From contig JAURIJ010000019.1 of NCBI GenBank assembly GCA_030832825.1, positions 1 through 48,126 on the forward strand: a stretch of DNA of 48,126 bases, written 5' to 3'. Shown in pieces: positions 9,230-18,607 of this stretch. The notes under the pieces were generated by a model. It had not been told where the DNA came from and did no database searches. It saw nothing but the letters and a program-made list of their open reading frames with translations. Positions within the stretch are counted from its first letter, which is position 1. Each line of letters starts with the position of its first letter. A program made the translations under genes and the position numbers. Source of the stretch: Gammaproteobacteria bacterium. GTDB lineage: Bacteria > Pseudomonadota > Gammaproteobacteria > Pseudomonadales > Pseudohongiellaceae.

Positions 9230-10387
9230 ATGCAGTCGTCGCTGATTCCCGAACGTCCACTCGTCATCTCGCCCACGCTGGCCGCCACCATCGGCCTGGA
9301 AGAGGCCGTGATGCTGCACGTGCTGAGCGAGCTGATGGCGCACCGGCCGGTGCGCGAAAAGGATCGCTTCGCGTGGATCGAGCTGGATCAGGAGCAGTTG
9401 CAGAAGGCATTCCCCTTCTGGGCGCTGATCGACATCAAGCGCGTGCAGAAGAGCCTGCAGGATCTGGGACTGATCCTGATCGACCCGGTCACGCCCAGCC
9501 CGCACAGCCAGTGGTTCGCCATCAATCAGGCTCGTCCGGCGGCGGAGCCCCCGAAACGTCAGATCAGCCCCGGCCATCGCCCCGATCAGCCGCTGGCTGC
9601 GAGTCAGGCCGCAGCCGCTGCGCCCGAAGGGCAGGGCGCCAGCTACATGCCGGCGAACTGGCAACCCGGTGAGGACTGGATCCGCCAGTGCCGGCAGCAG
9701 AACATCCCCGAGGACTTCGTGCGCCAGCTCGTGCCCGGCTTCGTCATGTACTGGCGCGAGCGCGGTCAGGCGCGGTTTTCCTGGGGCAATGCCTTCTACA
9801 AGTTCGTGCTGCGGGAGTGGCGTGCCGAGCAGACGCGCCGCGGGATGAGTGAGCTGGAAACCGAGATGTCGCCGCAGTGGTGGCCGAGCAGCGATGCCTT
9901 CGTGATCCTGGAGAACGCCGGCATCAACCCGCAGTTCATCGAGGATGCCGTTCCAGAATTCGTGCTCTACTGGCGTGAGCGCGGAGTCAGCAACGGCGCT
10001 TGGAACACCCGCTTCATCGAGCATGTGCGGCGGCAATGGAGCAGGTATCGCTCGACCATCGAACACGACAGCCAGCCGCGCCGCATCGCCGACCACTGGC
10101 AGCCAAGTGCGGAGTGTTATGAAGTCCTGCGTCTGGCCGAGATCGACGAAGACTTCGCGCGACAGAAGGTGCCGGAGTTCGTGCTCTACTGGCGCGACAC
10201 CAATCAGGTGCATGCGTCCTGGAACACGCGGTTCCTGCAGTACATCAAATATCAATGGGCAAGGCGGCTCGACGAGTCGTCGAACATGAGTGTCATCGAT
10301 GCACAAGATCAATCCATTGCTGGAAAGCACCAGCAGGTCCTTGGCGCAGCCTTCCAGCGCTTCACCGACCGCAGCTGGGCAGAATAG
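9230..10387 (+). CDS. Protein with three tandem DnaT-type ssDNA-binding domains
   Basis: The 385-residue protein has an N-terminal region (about 10-100) resembling a winged-helix module, a Pro/Ala-rich linker (101-140), then three copies of one 55-residue unit at about 143-198, 216-271 and 289-345. Each unit reads W-x-P, a helix ending in gI/eI and F, then EFVLYWRxR, and SW/AWNTRF before a final W. This is the pattern of the DnaT C-terminal domain, which binds single-stranded DNA and helps load the replicative helicase in PriA-dependent restart. E. coli DnaT has one such domain. Its end overlaps the next gene, which looks like a lambda P-type helicase loader, so the two probably act together (inference). 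It could instead be a domesticated prophage replication gene. Confidence 0.72.
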   Translation: MQSSLIPERPLVISPTLAATIGLEEAVMLHVLSELMAHRPVREKDRFAWIELDQEQLQKAFPFWALIDIKRVQKSLQDLGLILIDPVTPSPHSQWFAINQARPAAEPPKRQISPGHRPDQPLAASQAAAAAPEGQGASYMPANWQPGEDWIRQCRQQNIPEDFVRQLVPGFVMYWRERGQARFSWGNAFYKFVLREWRAEQTRRGMSELETEMSPQWWPSSDAFVILENAGINPQFIEDAVPEFVLYWRERGVSNGAWNTRFIEHVRRQWSRYRSTIEHDSQPRRIADHWQPSAECYEVLRLAEIDEDFARQKVPEFVLYWRDTNQVHASWNTRFLQYIKYQWARRLDESSNMSVIDAQDQSIAGKHQQVLGAAFQRFTDRSWAE

Positions 10388-10982
10388 GCAGCGCACGCAG
10401 CAGGCGCCCGACGCCGATGGCCCCGATCATGTGGACGCCATCAACCAGTTGTTCGCCGAATTCGAGATCGCCTATCACAACCAGTATTACAAGGCGTATG
10501 GCAGCGAGGAACGTCTGGTGCTGGCCAAGAAGTACTGGCTGGGCGCTCTGGCGGATTACACGCCGGCGCAGATCGTGGCGGCGGCCCGTCATGTGGTGAA
10601 GAGCCACGACTATCTGCCGACGGTTTCGGTGGTGGTGCGGGCCTGCGAGGAAGGGCCGGCGCTGTTCGGGCTGCCGACGGCGCGTCAGGCCTACTACGAA
10701 GCCTGTCGTGCCGAGTCGCCCAAGGCGCAGGCCGCGTGGTCACACCCTGCGGTGTATCTGGCGGGCCGGGCCACAGGCTGGTTCGTGCTGGCCAGCGAGC
10801 CGGAGGACAAGGTGCTGCCGCTGTTCGAATACCACTATCACGCGCTGTGTCAGCGGGCCCTGCGCGGCGAGCCGCTGGACGTGGCGACGCCCGAGGCCCT
10901 GCCGCCCAGCGTGCCGCAACCCCTGAGCGGCGAGGAGAATCACGCGCGCATGCGCAAGCTGCGCGAGCAACTGGGGCTCTGA
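10299..10982 (+). CDS. Lambda P-like replication protein (helicase loader candidate)
   Basis: A protein of about 227 residues. The core YYKAYGSEERLVLAKKYWLG, then DYTPAQIVAAARHVVKSHDYLPTVSVVVRACE, resembles the replication protein P family, whose phage lambda member binds DnaB helicase and brings it to the origin. The first 40 residues are low-complexity (Ser, Ala, Gln). Two starts are possible: ATG at 10299, used here, and GTG at 10290. Either way the gene overlaps the end of the DnaT-like gene by about 90 bases in another frame, which implies translational coupling. No phage structural genes are nearby. The function is inferred from weak similarity and from the neighbour. Confidence 0.6.
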   Translation: MHKINPLLESTSRSLAQPSSASPTAAGQNRQRTQQAPDADGPDHVDAINQLFAEFEIAYHNQYYKAYGSEERLVLAKKYWLGALADYTPAQIVAAARHVVKSHDYLPTVSVVVRACEEGPALFGLPTARQAYYEACRAESPKAQAAWSHPAVYLAGRATGWFVLASEPEDKVLPLFEYHYHALCQRALRGEPLDVATPEALPPSVPQPLSGEENHARMRKLREQLGL

Positions 10983-10997
10983 GTCGCCCCGTGGCTC

Positions 10998-12665
10998 TCA
11001 GCTCAGGCGCTTGTACTTGATGCGGGTCGGCCCCGCGCTCTCGCCCAGACGTTTCTTGCGATCCACCTCGTAATCGCTGTAGTTGCCCTCGTGGAACACC
11101 ACCTGGCTGTTGCCCTCGAAGGCCAGGATGTGGGTGCACAGACGGTCGAGGAACCAGCGGTCGTGCGACACGACGATCACGTTGCCCGGGAAGTTCAGCA
11201 GGCCTTCCTCCAGCGCGCGCAGGGTTTCCACGTCGAGGTCGTTGGTCGGTTCGTCGAGCAGCAGCACATTGGCGCCGCGTTTGAGCAGCTTTGCCAGGTG
11301 CAGACGGTTGCGCTCACCCCCCGACAGATCCTTCACGAACTTCTGCTGATCGCTGCCGCGGAAATTGAAACGGCTGGCATAGGAGCGTGACTGCACTTCG
11401 TAGCGGCCGATCTGCAGCACGTCCAGGCCGTCGGAGATCTCTTCCCACACGGTGACATTGCCATTGAGCGCGTCGCGACTCTGGTCCACATAGGCCAGCT
11501 CCACGGTGTCGCCCAGACGGATGCTGCCGCTGTCCGGCTGCTCCTGACCCACCAGCATGCGCAGGAAGGTGGTCTTGCCCGCGCCATTGCCGCCGATGAT
11601 GCCGACGATGCTGCCCTTGGGAATGCTGAAGCTGAGGTTGTCGATCAGGGTGCGATCCCCGAAGCCCTTGCACAGATTGTTGACCTCGATGACCACGTCG
11701 CCCAGGCGCGGGCCCGGCGGAATGTAAAGCTCGGTGGTCTCGTTGCGCTTCTGGAATTCCTGGGAATTGAGTTCCTCGAAACGCGCCAGGCGGGCCTTGC
11801 TCTTGGCTTGACGGCCCTTGGGGTTGGCGCGCACCCATTCCAGTTCGGACTTGATCGTGCGCTCGCGCGCGGCTTCCTGGCGGGCCTCGGTGGCGAGACG
11901 CTGCTCCTTGGTTTCCAGCCAGGTGGTGTAGTTGCCCTCGTAGGGAATGCCGTGGCCACGGTCCAGCTCCAGAATCCAGCCGGCGGCATTGTCGAGGAAG
12001 TAGCGGTCGTGGGTGATGGCCACGACGGTGCCGGGGTATTCCTGCAGGAAGCGCTCGAGCCAGGCCACGCTCTCGGCGTCCAGGTGGTTGGTGGGCTCGT
12101 CCAGCAGCAGCATGTCGGGGTTGGAGAGCAGCAGGCGGCACAGCGCCACGCGACGCTTCTCTCCACCCGAGAGATTGTTCACGTCGGCGTCCCAGGGCGG
12201 CAGACGCAGGGCATCGGCGGCGATCTCGAGCTTGCGCTCCAGATCCCAGCCCTCGGCGGCGTCGATGGCGTTCTGCAGTTCGCCCTGCTGCTCCAGCAGC
12301 GTGTTCATCTCGTCATCGCTCATCGGCTCGGCGAAGCGGTCGCTGATGGCGTTGAATTCCTCGATCAGCTTCAGGATCGGGCCCATGGCCTCCTCGACAT
12401 TGCCGCGCACGTCCTTCTCGGGGTTCAGGGCCGGCTCCTGCGGCAGGTAGCCGATGTTGATGCCGGTCTGGGCGCGGGCCTCGCCATGATGGTCCTTGTC
12501 GATGCCCGCCATGATGCGCAGCAGCGAGGACTTGCCGGAGCCGTTCAGGCCGAGCACGCCGATCTTGGCGCCAGGGAAGAATGACAGGGAGATGTCCTTG
12601 AGAATCTCGCGCTTGGGCGGGACGACCTTGCCGACGCGATGCATGGTGTAGACGAACTGGGCCAT
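10998..12665 (-). CDS. ettA: Energy-dependent translational throttle protein EttA
   Basis: This is an ABC-F ATPase of 555 residues, the normal EttA length. It binds the ribosomal E site and gates the first elongation step according to the ATP/ADP ratio. Walker A of the first domain is GLNGSGKSS (residues 39-47); the signature is LSGGEKRRV and Walker B runs into DEPTNHLD. The second domain has GGNGAGKTT, LSGGERNRL and DEPTNDLD. The linker region contains the PtIM stretch with RAIVSKNPKG-like sequence (WVRANPKGRQAKSKARL) typical of EttA. The N-terminal MAQFVYTMHRVGKVVPPKRE is diagnostic. It is transcribed away from glyA across a 186-base spacer and appears monocistronic. It converges on the P-like gene with a 15-base gap. 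Confidence 0.96.
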   Translation of the reverse strand: MAQFVYTMHRVGKVVPPKREILKDISLSFFPGAKIGVLGLNGSGKSSLLRIMAGIDKDHHGEARAQTGINIGYLPQEPALNPEKDVRGNVEEAMGPILKLIEEFNAISDRFAEPMSDDEMNTLLEQQGELQNAIDAAEGWDLERKLEIAADALRLPPWDADVNNLSGGEKRRVALCRLLLSNPDMLLLDEPTNHLDAESVAWLERFLQEYPGTVVAITHDRYFLDNAAGWILELDRGHGIPYEGNYTTWLETKEQRLATEARQEAARERTIKSELEWVRANPKGRQAKSKARLARFEELNSQEFQKRNETTELYIPPGPRLGDVVIEVNNLCKGFGDRTLIDNLSFSIPKGSIVGIIGGNGAGKTTFLRMLVGQEQPDSGSIRLGDTVELAYVDQSRDALNGNVTVWEEISDGLDVLQIGRYEVQSRSYASRFNFRGSDQQKFVKDLSGGERNRLHLAKLLKRGANVLLLDEPTNDLDVETLRALEEGLLNFPGNVIVVSHDRWFLDRLCTHILAFEGNSQVVFHEGNYSDYEVDRKKRLGESAGPTRIKYKRLS

Positions 12666-12851
12666 AGAATTGTTCCTGAACTGGGATGGAGGCGGGCGGC
12701 ATTATGGCACAAGGCAGCTGCGCCGTGATCCCGCCTGCGCGCGGGGCAAATGCCTGGGGATTGGCCGACTGAGCACTTTCTGAGTGCCGGCGGCAGCCGC
12801 ATGCAGTAAAATGCCGCGCAATTGACACTTGGCCACCCCTGGGGGAAATGC

Positions 12852-14108
12852 ATGTTTAGCCGTGAAATGACCATTGCGACCTTCGATCCTGAACTCAGTG
12901 CCGCCATTGAGGCGGAAGCGGAGCGTCAGGAGCATCACATCGAACTCATCGCGTCCGAGAACTACGCCAGCCCGCGCGTCATGGAAGCGCAGGGCTCCGT
13001 GCTGACCAACAAGTACGCCGAAGGCTACCCGGGCAAGCGCTACTACGGCGGCTGCGAGCATGTCGACGTGGTGGAGACCCTGGCCATCGAGCGTGCCAAG
13101 GCCCTGTTCGGCGCCGACTACGCCAACGTGCAGCCTCACTCCGGTTCCCAGGCCAACGCCGCCGTCTACATGGCCCTGCTCAAGCCGGGTGACACCGTGC
13201 TCGGCATGAGCCTGGCCGATGGCGGTCACCTCACCCATGGCGCCAGCGTCAGTTTTTCCGGCCGCATCTACAAGGCCGTGCAGTACGGCCTGAACAGCGC
13301 CACCGGCGAGATCGACTACGACCAGGTGGAAGCCCTCGCCCTGGAGCACAAGCCGCGCATGATCGTGGCCGGGTTCTCCGCCTATTCCCGCGTCGTTGAC
13401 TGGCAGCGTTTCCGCACCATCGCCGACAAGGTGGGTGCCTACTTCCTGGTGGACATGGCCCACGTCGCCGGCCTCGTGGCTGCAGGTGTCTACCCGAACC
13501 CGGTGCAGATCGCCGATGTCACCACCTCCACCACCCACAAGACCCTGGGCGGGCCGCGTGGCGGCATCATTCTGGCGAAGGCCAATCCCGAGCTGGAGAA
13601 GAAGCTCAATTTCGCCGTGTTCCCCGAGAGCCAGGGCGGTCCGCTGATGCACGTGATCGCCGCCAAGGCCGTGTGCTTCAAGGAAGCCATGAGCTCCGAG
13701 TTCAAGGCCTACCAGCAGCAGGTGGTGAAGAACGCCCAGGCCATGGCGAACACCTTCATCGCTCGCGGCTTCGAAGTGGTGTCCGGTGGCACCGACGATC
13801 ACCTGTTCCTGCTCAGCCTGGTCAAGCAGGGCATCACTGGCAAGGACGCCGACGCCGCGCTGGGCCGCGCCAACATCACCGTGAACAAGAATGCCGTGCC
13901 GCGTGATCCGCTGCCGCCCTTCGTCACCAGCGGCCTGCGCATCGGCTCGCCGGCCGCCACCCGCCGTGGCTTCAAGGAAGCCGAAGTGACGGCCCTGGCC
14001 GGCTGGATCTGCGACATTCTCGACAAGATGGGCGACGAGTCCGTGGTGGCCGAGGTGCAGCGCAAGGTCATCGCGCTGTGCGAGCGTTTCCCGGTGTACG
14101 GCAAGTAA
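12852..14108 (+). CDS. glyA: Serine hydroxymethyltransferase
   Basis: A PLP enzyme of 418 residues that converts serine and tetrahydrofolate to glycine and methylene-tetrahydrofolate in the cytoplasm. Family motifs are present throughout: [20 protein letters not shown], the active-site lysine motif [12 protein letters not shown], and a conserved [12 protein letters not shown] stretch near the end. An upstream ATG at 12822 is in frame, but the family starts MFSREMTI, and a purine-rich GGGGGAAA lies just before the ATG at 12852, so the shorter form is preferred. A perfect TTGACA at 12822-12827 is too close to the start codon to serve this gene. It is the first gene of the long run ending in ribA, 24 bases before nrdR. 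Confidence 0.97.
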   Translation: MFSREMTIATFDPELSAAIEAEAERQEHHIELIASENYASPRVMEAQGSVLTNKYAEGYPGKRYYGGCEHVDVVETLAIERAKALFGADYANVQPHSGSQANAAVYMALLKPGDTVLGMSLADGGHLTHGASVSFSGRIYKAVQYGLNSATGEIDYDQVEALALEHKPRMIVAGFSAYSRVVDWQRFRTIADKVGAYFLVDMAHVAGLVAAGVYPNPVQIADVTTSTTHKTLGGPRGGIILAKANPELEKKLNFAVFPESQGGPLMHVIAAKAVCFKEAMSSEFKAYQQQVVKNAQAMANTFIARGFEVVSGGTDDHLFLLSLVKQGITGKDADAALGRANITVNKNAVPRDPLPPFVTSGLRIGSPAATRRGFKEAEVTALAGWICDILDKMGDESVVAEVQRKVIALCERFPVYGK

Positions 14109-14132
14109 CGCGGCTGCGGCCCGGAGCCCTCC

Positions 14133-14588
14133 ATGCAGTGTCCGTTCTGCAACGCCCTGGATACCAAGGTGATCGACTCGCGTCTGGTGGCTGAAGGCAA
14201 CCAGGTGCGGCGTCGGCGCGAGTGCATCACCTGCGCCGAACGCTTCACCACCTACGAGACGGCGGAACTGGTGATGCCCCGCATCATCAAGCAGAACGGC
14301 AATCGCGAGCCCTTCGATGAGAACAAGCTGCATGCCGGCCTGCTCAAGGCGCTGGAAAAACGGCCGGTGAGCATCGAGAAGGTGGACGAGGCCATCAACC
14401 GCATCAAGAACCATCTGCGGGCCACGGGCGAGCGCGAGGTCCCCTCGCGCATCGTCGGCGAGCAGGTGATGCAGGAGCTGCGCCAGCTCGACGAAGTGGC
14501 CTATGTGCGCTTCGCCTCGGTGTATCGCAGTTTCAAGGACCTGAACGAGTTCCGTGCCGAGATCGACCGTCTGGCCAACGACAACTGA
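14133..14588 (+). CDS. nrdR: Transcriptional repressor NrdR
   Basis: A regulator of 151 residues that represses ribonucleotide reductase genes in response to bound ATP or dATP. It has the N-terminal zinc ribbon (C3, C6, C31, C34, with CPFC and CITC), followed by the basic stretch and an ATP-cone domain (about residues 46-136, beginning [18 protein letters not shown]). Length is standard. The gene order glyA-nrdR-ribD is common in gammaproteobacteria. No NrdR box was seen near any gene in this window, so its targets lie elsewhere. Confidence 0.97.
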   Translation: MQCPFCNALDTKVIDSRLVAEGNQVRRRRECITCAERFTTYETAELVMPRIIKQNGNREPFDENKLHAGLLKALEKRPVSIEKVDEAINRIKNHLRATGEREVPSRIVGEQVMQELRQLDEVAYVRFASVYRSFKDLNEFRAEIDRLANDN

Positions 14589-14605
14589 GGGTCCGGACTT
14601 CCGAG

Positions 14606-15715
14606 ATGAGCAAGCAGCCTGACGACTACATGACTCTCGCCTTCGCGGCGGCGGCAAAGGTGTCCTCCACCTCGCCGAACCCGCGCGTGGGCTGTGTGCT
14701 TGTGCGCGACGGCGAGATCGTGGGCATCGGTCTGCATGAGCGGCCGGGCGAGCACCATGCCGAGGTCAATGCCCTGCTGGCTGCGGGCGAGCGGGCGCGG
14801 GGAGCCACGGCCTATGTGTCGCTGGAGCCCTGTTGCCACTTCGGGCGCACGCCGCCCTGCACCCAGGCGCTGATCGCCGCCGGCGTGGCCGAGGTGGTGT
14901 ATGCCATGCCCGACCCGAATCCGCTGGTGGCGGGCAAGGGCGTGCAGGCCCTGCGCGAGGCGGGCATCCGGGTCAGCGGTCCGCTGCTCGAGGCACAGGC
15001 GCGCCTGCTCAACCGCGGCTTCATCAAGCGCATGGAGCAGGGCTTGCCCTTCGTGCGCTGCAAGCTGGCCATGAGCCTGGACGGCCGCACCGCCATGGCC
15101 TCGGGCGAAAGCCAGTGGATCACCGGGCCGGCCGCACGTGCCGATGTGCAGCGCCTGCGGGCCGAGTCCTGTGCCGTGCTGACCGGCGTCAACACCGTGC
15201 TGCACGATGACCCGGCGCTCAATGTCCGCGTGGACGCACAGGGGGTCGCCGCCGCGCCGGCCACGCTGCGCCAGCCGCGCCGCGTGATTCTCGACTCAAC
15301 GCTGCGCACGCCTGCGACAGCCAGCCTGTTCCAGCTGCCGGGGGAGGTGCTGGTGTTCACGGCGAGTGCCGATGCCGCGCGTCTCGCTGTGCCCGGCGTC
15401 GAGGTGCGGCCGCTGGCCGCCGACGCCGCCGGCCGGGTGGATCTGCGCGCCGCCATGCAGTTACTGGCGCAGGATTTCCAGTGCAACGAAGTGCTGCTGG
15501 AGGCCGGCCCGACGCTGAGCGGCGCCATGGTGCAGGCCGGACTGGTGGACGAAGTGATTCTCTACATCGGCGCGAAGTTCCTGGGCAGCGATGCCATGCC
15601 GCTGCTGCGGCTGAGCGGCCTGCAGCACATGGCGGACCAGATCGCGCTCGACATCATTGACGTGACGGCCATCGACGCTGATCTGCGCGTCACCGCTCGT
15701 CTGCGTTCCCACTGA
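14606..15715 (+). CDS. ribD: Bifunctional riboflavin deaminase/reductase RibD
   Basis: An enzyme of 369 residues catalysing the second and third steps of riboflavin synthesis. The N-terminal deaminase domain carries the zinc motif HAEVNAL and EPCCHFGRTPPC (Cys pair plus His). The C-terminal reductase begins near KLAMSLDGRTAMASGESQWI and includes the NADPH-binding GPTLSGAMVQAGLVDE region. Both halves are complete. It is separated from nrdR by 17 bases and from ribE by 14, so it is co-transcribed. Confidence 0.96.
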   Translation: MSKQPDDYMTLAFAAAAKVSSTSPNPRVGCVLVRDGEIVGIGLHERPGEHHAEVNALLAAGERARGATAYVSLEPCCHFGRTPPCTQALIAAGVAEVVYAMPDPNPLVAGKGVQALREAGIRVSGPLLEAQARLLNRGFIKRMEQGLPFVRCKLAMSLDGRTAMASGESQWITGPAARADVQRLRAESCAVLTGVNTVLHDDPALNVRVDAQGVAAAPATLRQPRRVILDSTLRTPATASLFQLPGEVLVFTASADAARLAVPGVEVRPLAADAAGRVDLRAAMQLLAQDFQCNEVLLEAGPTLSGAMVQAGLVDEVILYIGAKFLGSDAMPLLRLSGLQHMADQIALDIIDVTAIDADLRVTARLRSH

Positions 15716-15729
15716 GACAGGAAGACAGC

Positions 15730-16395
15730 ATGTTCACCGGAATCATCGAAGCGCTGGGCACCGTCGACTCCCTGCAACTGCAGGGCGGCGAATGGCGTCT
15801 GCGCGTGCGCAGCGAGACCCTGGATTTCGCTGATGTCGTGCTGGGCGACAGCATTGCCGTGAACGGGGTGTGTCTGACTGTCACGCGCCTGGGACCGCAC
15901 AGTTTCGACGCCGACGTGTCCAACGAAACCATGCAGCTCACGACCCTGCACGGCCTGCATGCCGGCAGCCGCGTGAATCTGGAAAAGGCGCTCACGCCGG
16001 AGAAGCGGCTGGGTGGCCATATCGTCAGCGGCCATGTGGACGGTGTGGGGGAATTGCTCGCGCGCCGTCCCGATGGCGCCAGCATCCGCATGGATTTTCG
16101 CGCGCCGGCCGCGCTGGCCCGCTACATCGCGCAGAAGGGCTCGATCTGCATCGACGGCACCAGTCTCACGGTGAACACCGTCAATGGCGCCACCTTCAGC
16201 ATCAACGTGATTCCCCACACCCAGGCCCAGACCATCCTGCAGGACTACCGCGAGGGTCAGCAGGTGAACCTGGAGGTGGATCTGATCGCGCGGTATCTGG
16301 AACGCCTGATGCAGGGCGAGCACGCGGCCGACGAACACGACAGCAAGGCGGGCACTCTCACCCGCGCCTTTCTCGCAGACCAGGGATTCCTGTAA
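15730..16395 (+). CDS. ribE: Riboflavin synthase, alpha chain type
   Basis: A trimeric enzyme of 221 residues that dismutates two molecules of 6,7-dimethyl-8-ribityllumazine into riboflavin. It starts with the hallmark MFTGIIEALGTV. Two lumazine-binding barrels follow (about 1-97 and 98-195), the first with GVCLTVT and the second with IDGTSLTVN. The stop codon is followed at once by the ATG of ribBA, so translation is probably coupled. The symbol ribC is used for the same gene in E. coli. Confidence 0.95.
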   Translation: MFTGIIEALGTVDSLQLQGGEWRLRVRSETLDFADVVLGDSIAVNGVCLTVTRLGPHSFDADVSNETMQLTTLHGLHAGSRVNLEKALTPEKRLGGHIVSGHVDGVGELLARRPDGASIRMDFRAPAALARYIAQKGSICIDGTSLTVNTVNGATFSINVIPHTQAQTILQDYREGQQVNLEVDLIARYLERLMQGEHAADEHDSKAGTLTRAFLADQGFL

Positions 16396-17541
16396 ATGAA
16401 GCTGAACACCGTAGAAGAGATCATCGAAGACATCCGTCAGGGCCGCATGGTCATCCTCATGGATGACGAGGACCGCGAGAACGAGGGCGATCTGGTGATC
16501 GCCGCCGAACGCGTGCGCACCGAGGACATCAATTTCATGGCCACCCATGCGCGCGGCCTGATCTGCCTGACCCTGAGCCGCGAGCGTTGCGAGTACCTGA
16601 ACCTCGGCCCCATGGTGAACAAGAACAAGACCCAGTTTCACACCAACTTCACGGCCTCCATCGAAGCGGCGACGGGGGTGACCACGGGCATTTCGGCAGC
16701 CGATCGCGCCCGCACCATCCAGGTGGCTGTCGCCCGCGACACCCGCCCCGAAGACATCGTGCAGCCCGGGCATGTGTTTCCCATCATGGCCCAGCCGGGT
16801 GGCGTGCTGCAGCGTGCCGGCCACACCGAGGCGGGCTGCGACCTCGCCCGTCTGGCCGGTTTCACGCCGGCGGCGGCCATCGTCGAGATCATGAACGAGG
16901 ACGGCACCATGGCCCGGCGGCCCGACCTGGAGCTGTTCGCGCAAAAGCACGGCCTGAAGATCGGCACCATCGTCGACCTGATCCAATACCGCATCGCCAA
17001 CGAGCGCACCGTCACGCGCAAGGCCTCGCGTGCCGTGCAGACGGAACACGGCGAGTTCATGCTGCACACCTTCACCGACACCATCCTGGGCGGGCCGCAT
17101 CTGGCCTTCACGCTGGGCAGCATCACCGCGAGCGAGCCGACCCTGGTGCGCGTGCACATCGCCAACACCCTGCGCGATGTCTGCGATGTGGTGAATCCGG
17201 CGTGGCCGAGCTGGTCCTTCAGCGCTGCGCTGGAGCGCATCGCCCGGGAAGGCCGCGGAGTGGCTGTGCTACTATCGGGCGACGAATACGCCGAAGACAT
17301 CAGCACGACACTGGACAGGGCCTTCGGCACCGACAGTGGCGCCCCGCGCGTCAACCGCAAGGGCAATGACCTGACCATCGGCACGGGCTCGCAGATCCTG
17401 CGCGAGCTGGGCGTGGGCAAGATGCGCCTGCTGAGTTACCCGGCGCGCTTCCATGCCATTTCCGGTTTCGACCTGGAGGTGGTGGAGTTCGTGCCTTACG
17501 ACGAGAATTTTCAACCCCCGACCGCTGCGGCGGCGCTCTGA
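16396..17541 (+). CDS. ribBA: DHBP synthase with degenerate GTP cyclohydrolase II domain
   Basis: A protein of 381 residues. The N-terminal half is an intact 3,4-dihydroxy-2-butanone 4-phosphate synthase, which makes the four-carbon riboflavin precursor: DDEDRENEGDLVIAAE, THARGLICL, TGISAADRA and HTEAGCDLARLAGF are all present. The C-terminal half is related to GTP cyclohydrolase II but lacks the zinc-binding Cys motif: where the real enzyme at 20123 has [10 protein letters not shown] and LRCDCG, this one has RVHIANTLRDVCDVVNPAWP. It should therefore be inactive as a cyclohydrolase, as in proteins called RibBX. A complete ribA at the end of the same gene run fits this. Confidence 0.92.
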   Translation: MKLNTVEEIIEDIRQGRMVILMDDEDRENEGDLVIAAERVRTEDINFMATHARGLICLTLSRERCEYLNLGPMVNKNKTQFHTNFTASIEAATGVTTGISAADRARTIQVAVARDTRPEDIVQPGHVFPIMAQPGGVLQRAGHTEAGCDLARLAGFTPAAAIVEIMNEDGTMARRPDLELFAQKHGLKIGTIVDLIQYRIANERTVTRKASRAVQTEHGEFMLHTFTDTILGGPHLAFTLGSITASEPTLVRVHIANTLRDVCDVVNPAWPSWSFSAALERIAREGRGVAVLLSGDEYAEDISTTLDRAFGTDSGAPRVNRKGNDLTIGTGSQILRELGVGKMRLLSYPARFHAISGFDLEVVEFVPYDENFQPPTAAAAL

Positions 17542-17589
17542 GCCAACCGTCGGCGAGTGAATACTGAATAACCACAAGGTGAGTACCCC

Positions 17590-18069
17590 ATGAGCACGAT
17601 CAAGATCATCGAAGGAGATTTTCAGGGCGCCTCCGCGCGTTACGCCCTGGTGGTGGCCCGTTTCAACAGTTTCGTCGTCGACAAGCTGGTGGAGGGCGCA
17701 CTCGACACGCTGCGCCGTCACGGGGTGAAGGACGCCGACGTCACGCTGGTGCGTGCACCCGGTGCCTGGGAGCTGCCCGTGCTCACCCGCCACGTGCTGG
17801 CGAGCGGCAAGTTCGACGCGGTCATCGCCCTGGGCGCGGTGATTCGTGGCGGCACGCCTCACTTTGAATATGTGGCCGGCGAATGCGTGAAGGGTCTGAG
17901 TGTCGTGAGCCTGGAAAGCCAGGTGCCGGTGGCCTTCGGCGTGCTGACAGTGGACACCATCGAGCAGGCCATCGAGCGTGCCGGCACCAAGGCCGGCAAC
18001 AAGGGCTCCGAGGCGGCGCTGAGCGCGCTGGAAATGGTCAGTGTCATCCGCAAGCTGGGCGCCCGATGA
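17590..18069 (+). CDS. ribH: 6,7-dimethyl-8-ribityllumazine synthase
   Basis: The penultimate riboflavin enzyme, 159 residues, forming an icosahedral or pentameric shell. It condenses the RibD product with the RibB product. Recognisable are [23 protein letters not shown] and the catalytic-His segment [22 protein letters not shown] stretch precedes the ATG. The last codon overlaps nusB as ATGA, so the two are translationally coupled. Confidence 0.97.
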   Translation: MSTIKIIEGDFQGASARYALVVARFNSFVVDKLVEGALDTLRRHGVKDADVTLVRAPGAWELPVLTRHVLASGKFDAVIALGAVIRGGTPHFEYVAGECVKGLSVVSLESQVPVAFGVLTVDTIEQAIERAGTKAGNKGSEAALSALEMVSVIRKLGAR

Positions 18070-18548
18070 AGACAGACACAGCGCCCGTGCCGTCGGCACG
18101 CACTCCCGTGCTGCCGGAAGAGGGCCCGAAGAAGAAACTGTCAGACCGACAGAAAGCGCGGCGCATGGTGCTGCAGGCGCTCTATCAGTGGCAGCTGGCC
18201 GGTGCGCCGGTGCACGAGATCCAGGCGGAATTCCGTGGCTATTACCAGGGCAGGATCGACTGGGCCTATTTCCACGACGTGTTTCCGGCCACGGTGGCAC
18301 ATGTGGCGGAGCTGGACGCCGCCATCACCCCGCTGCTGGATCGCGAGATGAGTGCGCTCGACCCGGTGGAGCTGTCGGTGCTGCGCTTCGGCATGTACGA
18401 GCTGCTGCATCGCCTTGAAGTGCCCTACAAGGTCGTGATCAACGAATGTGTGGAACTGGCCAAGGTCTTCGGGGCCACGGACGGACACCGCTACATCAAT
18501 GGCATCCTCGACCGTGCTGCCCGCAGCATCCGCACGCTCGAGATCTGA
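18066..18548 (+). CDS. nusB: Transcription antitermination factor NusB
   Basis: A 160-residue all-helical RNA-binding protein that joins NusE/S10 on boxA RNA in rRNA antitermination. The core begins at about residue 24 with [20 protein letters not shown] and contains [16 protein letters not shown] and [30 protein letters not shown]. The first 23 residues are a Pro-rich extension not usual in E. coli NusB. The start at 18066 overlaps the ribH stop (ATGA). A hairpin follows directly after the stop. Confidence 0.96.
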   Translation: MKTDTAPVPSARTPVLPEEGPKKKLSDRQKARRMVLQALYQWQLAGAPVHEIQAEFRGYYQGRIDWAYFHDVFPATVAHVAELDAAITPLLDREMSALDPVELSVLRFGMYELLHRLEVPYKVVINECVELAKVFGATDGHRYINGILDRAARSIRTLEI

Positions 18549-18566
18549 GCACCGGGACGCCGGTGC
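18549..18566 (+). other. Intercistronic hairpin between nusB and thiL
   Basis: A perfect seven-base stem, GCACCGG and CCGGTGC, with a GACG loop starts on the base after the nusB stop. No T-run follows, so it more likely pauses or stabilises transcript ends than terminates. Confidence 0.5.
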
Positions 18567-18607
18567 TGCCCTGACACCCGCAAGGCCGGGCCCCGAGACA
18601 AGCCAAC

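Noticed and set aside
9230-10982. Active prophage containing the DnaT/P-like pair
   Set aside because: No integrase, capsid, tail, lysis gene or attachment repeat lies nearby; both sides are ordinary chromosomal genes.
12822-12827. Perfect TTGACA just before glyA
   Set aside because: It is only about 24 bases from the glyA start and no -10 box can fit before the coding sequence at the right spacing.
12702-14657. 651-codon minus-strand frame under glyA and nrdR
   Set aside because: It spans two well-identified genes on the other strand and has low-complexity His/Gly/Val composition typical of antisense frames.
16396-17541. FMN riboswitch before ribBA or ribD
   Set aside because: There is no room between the genes and none of the conserved FMN aptamer blocks is present in the run from glyA to ribA.
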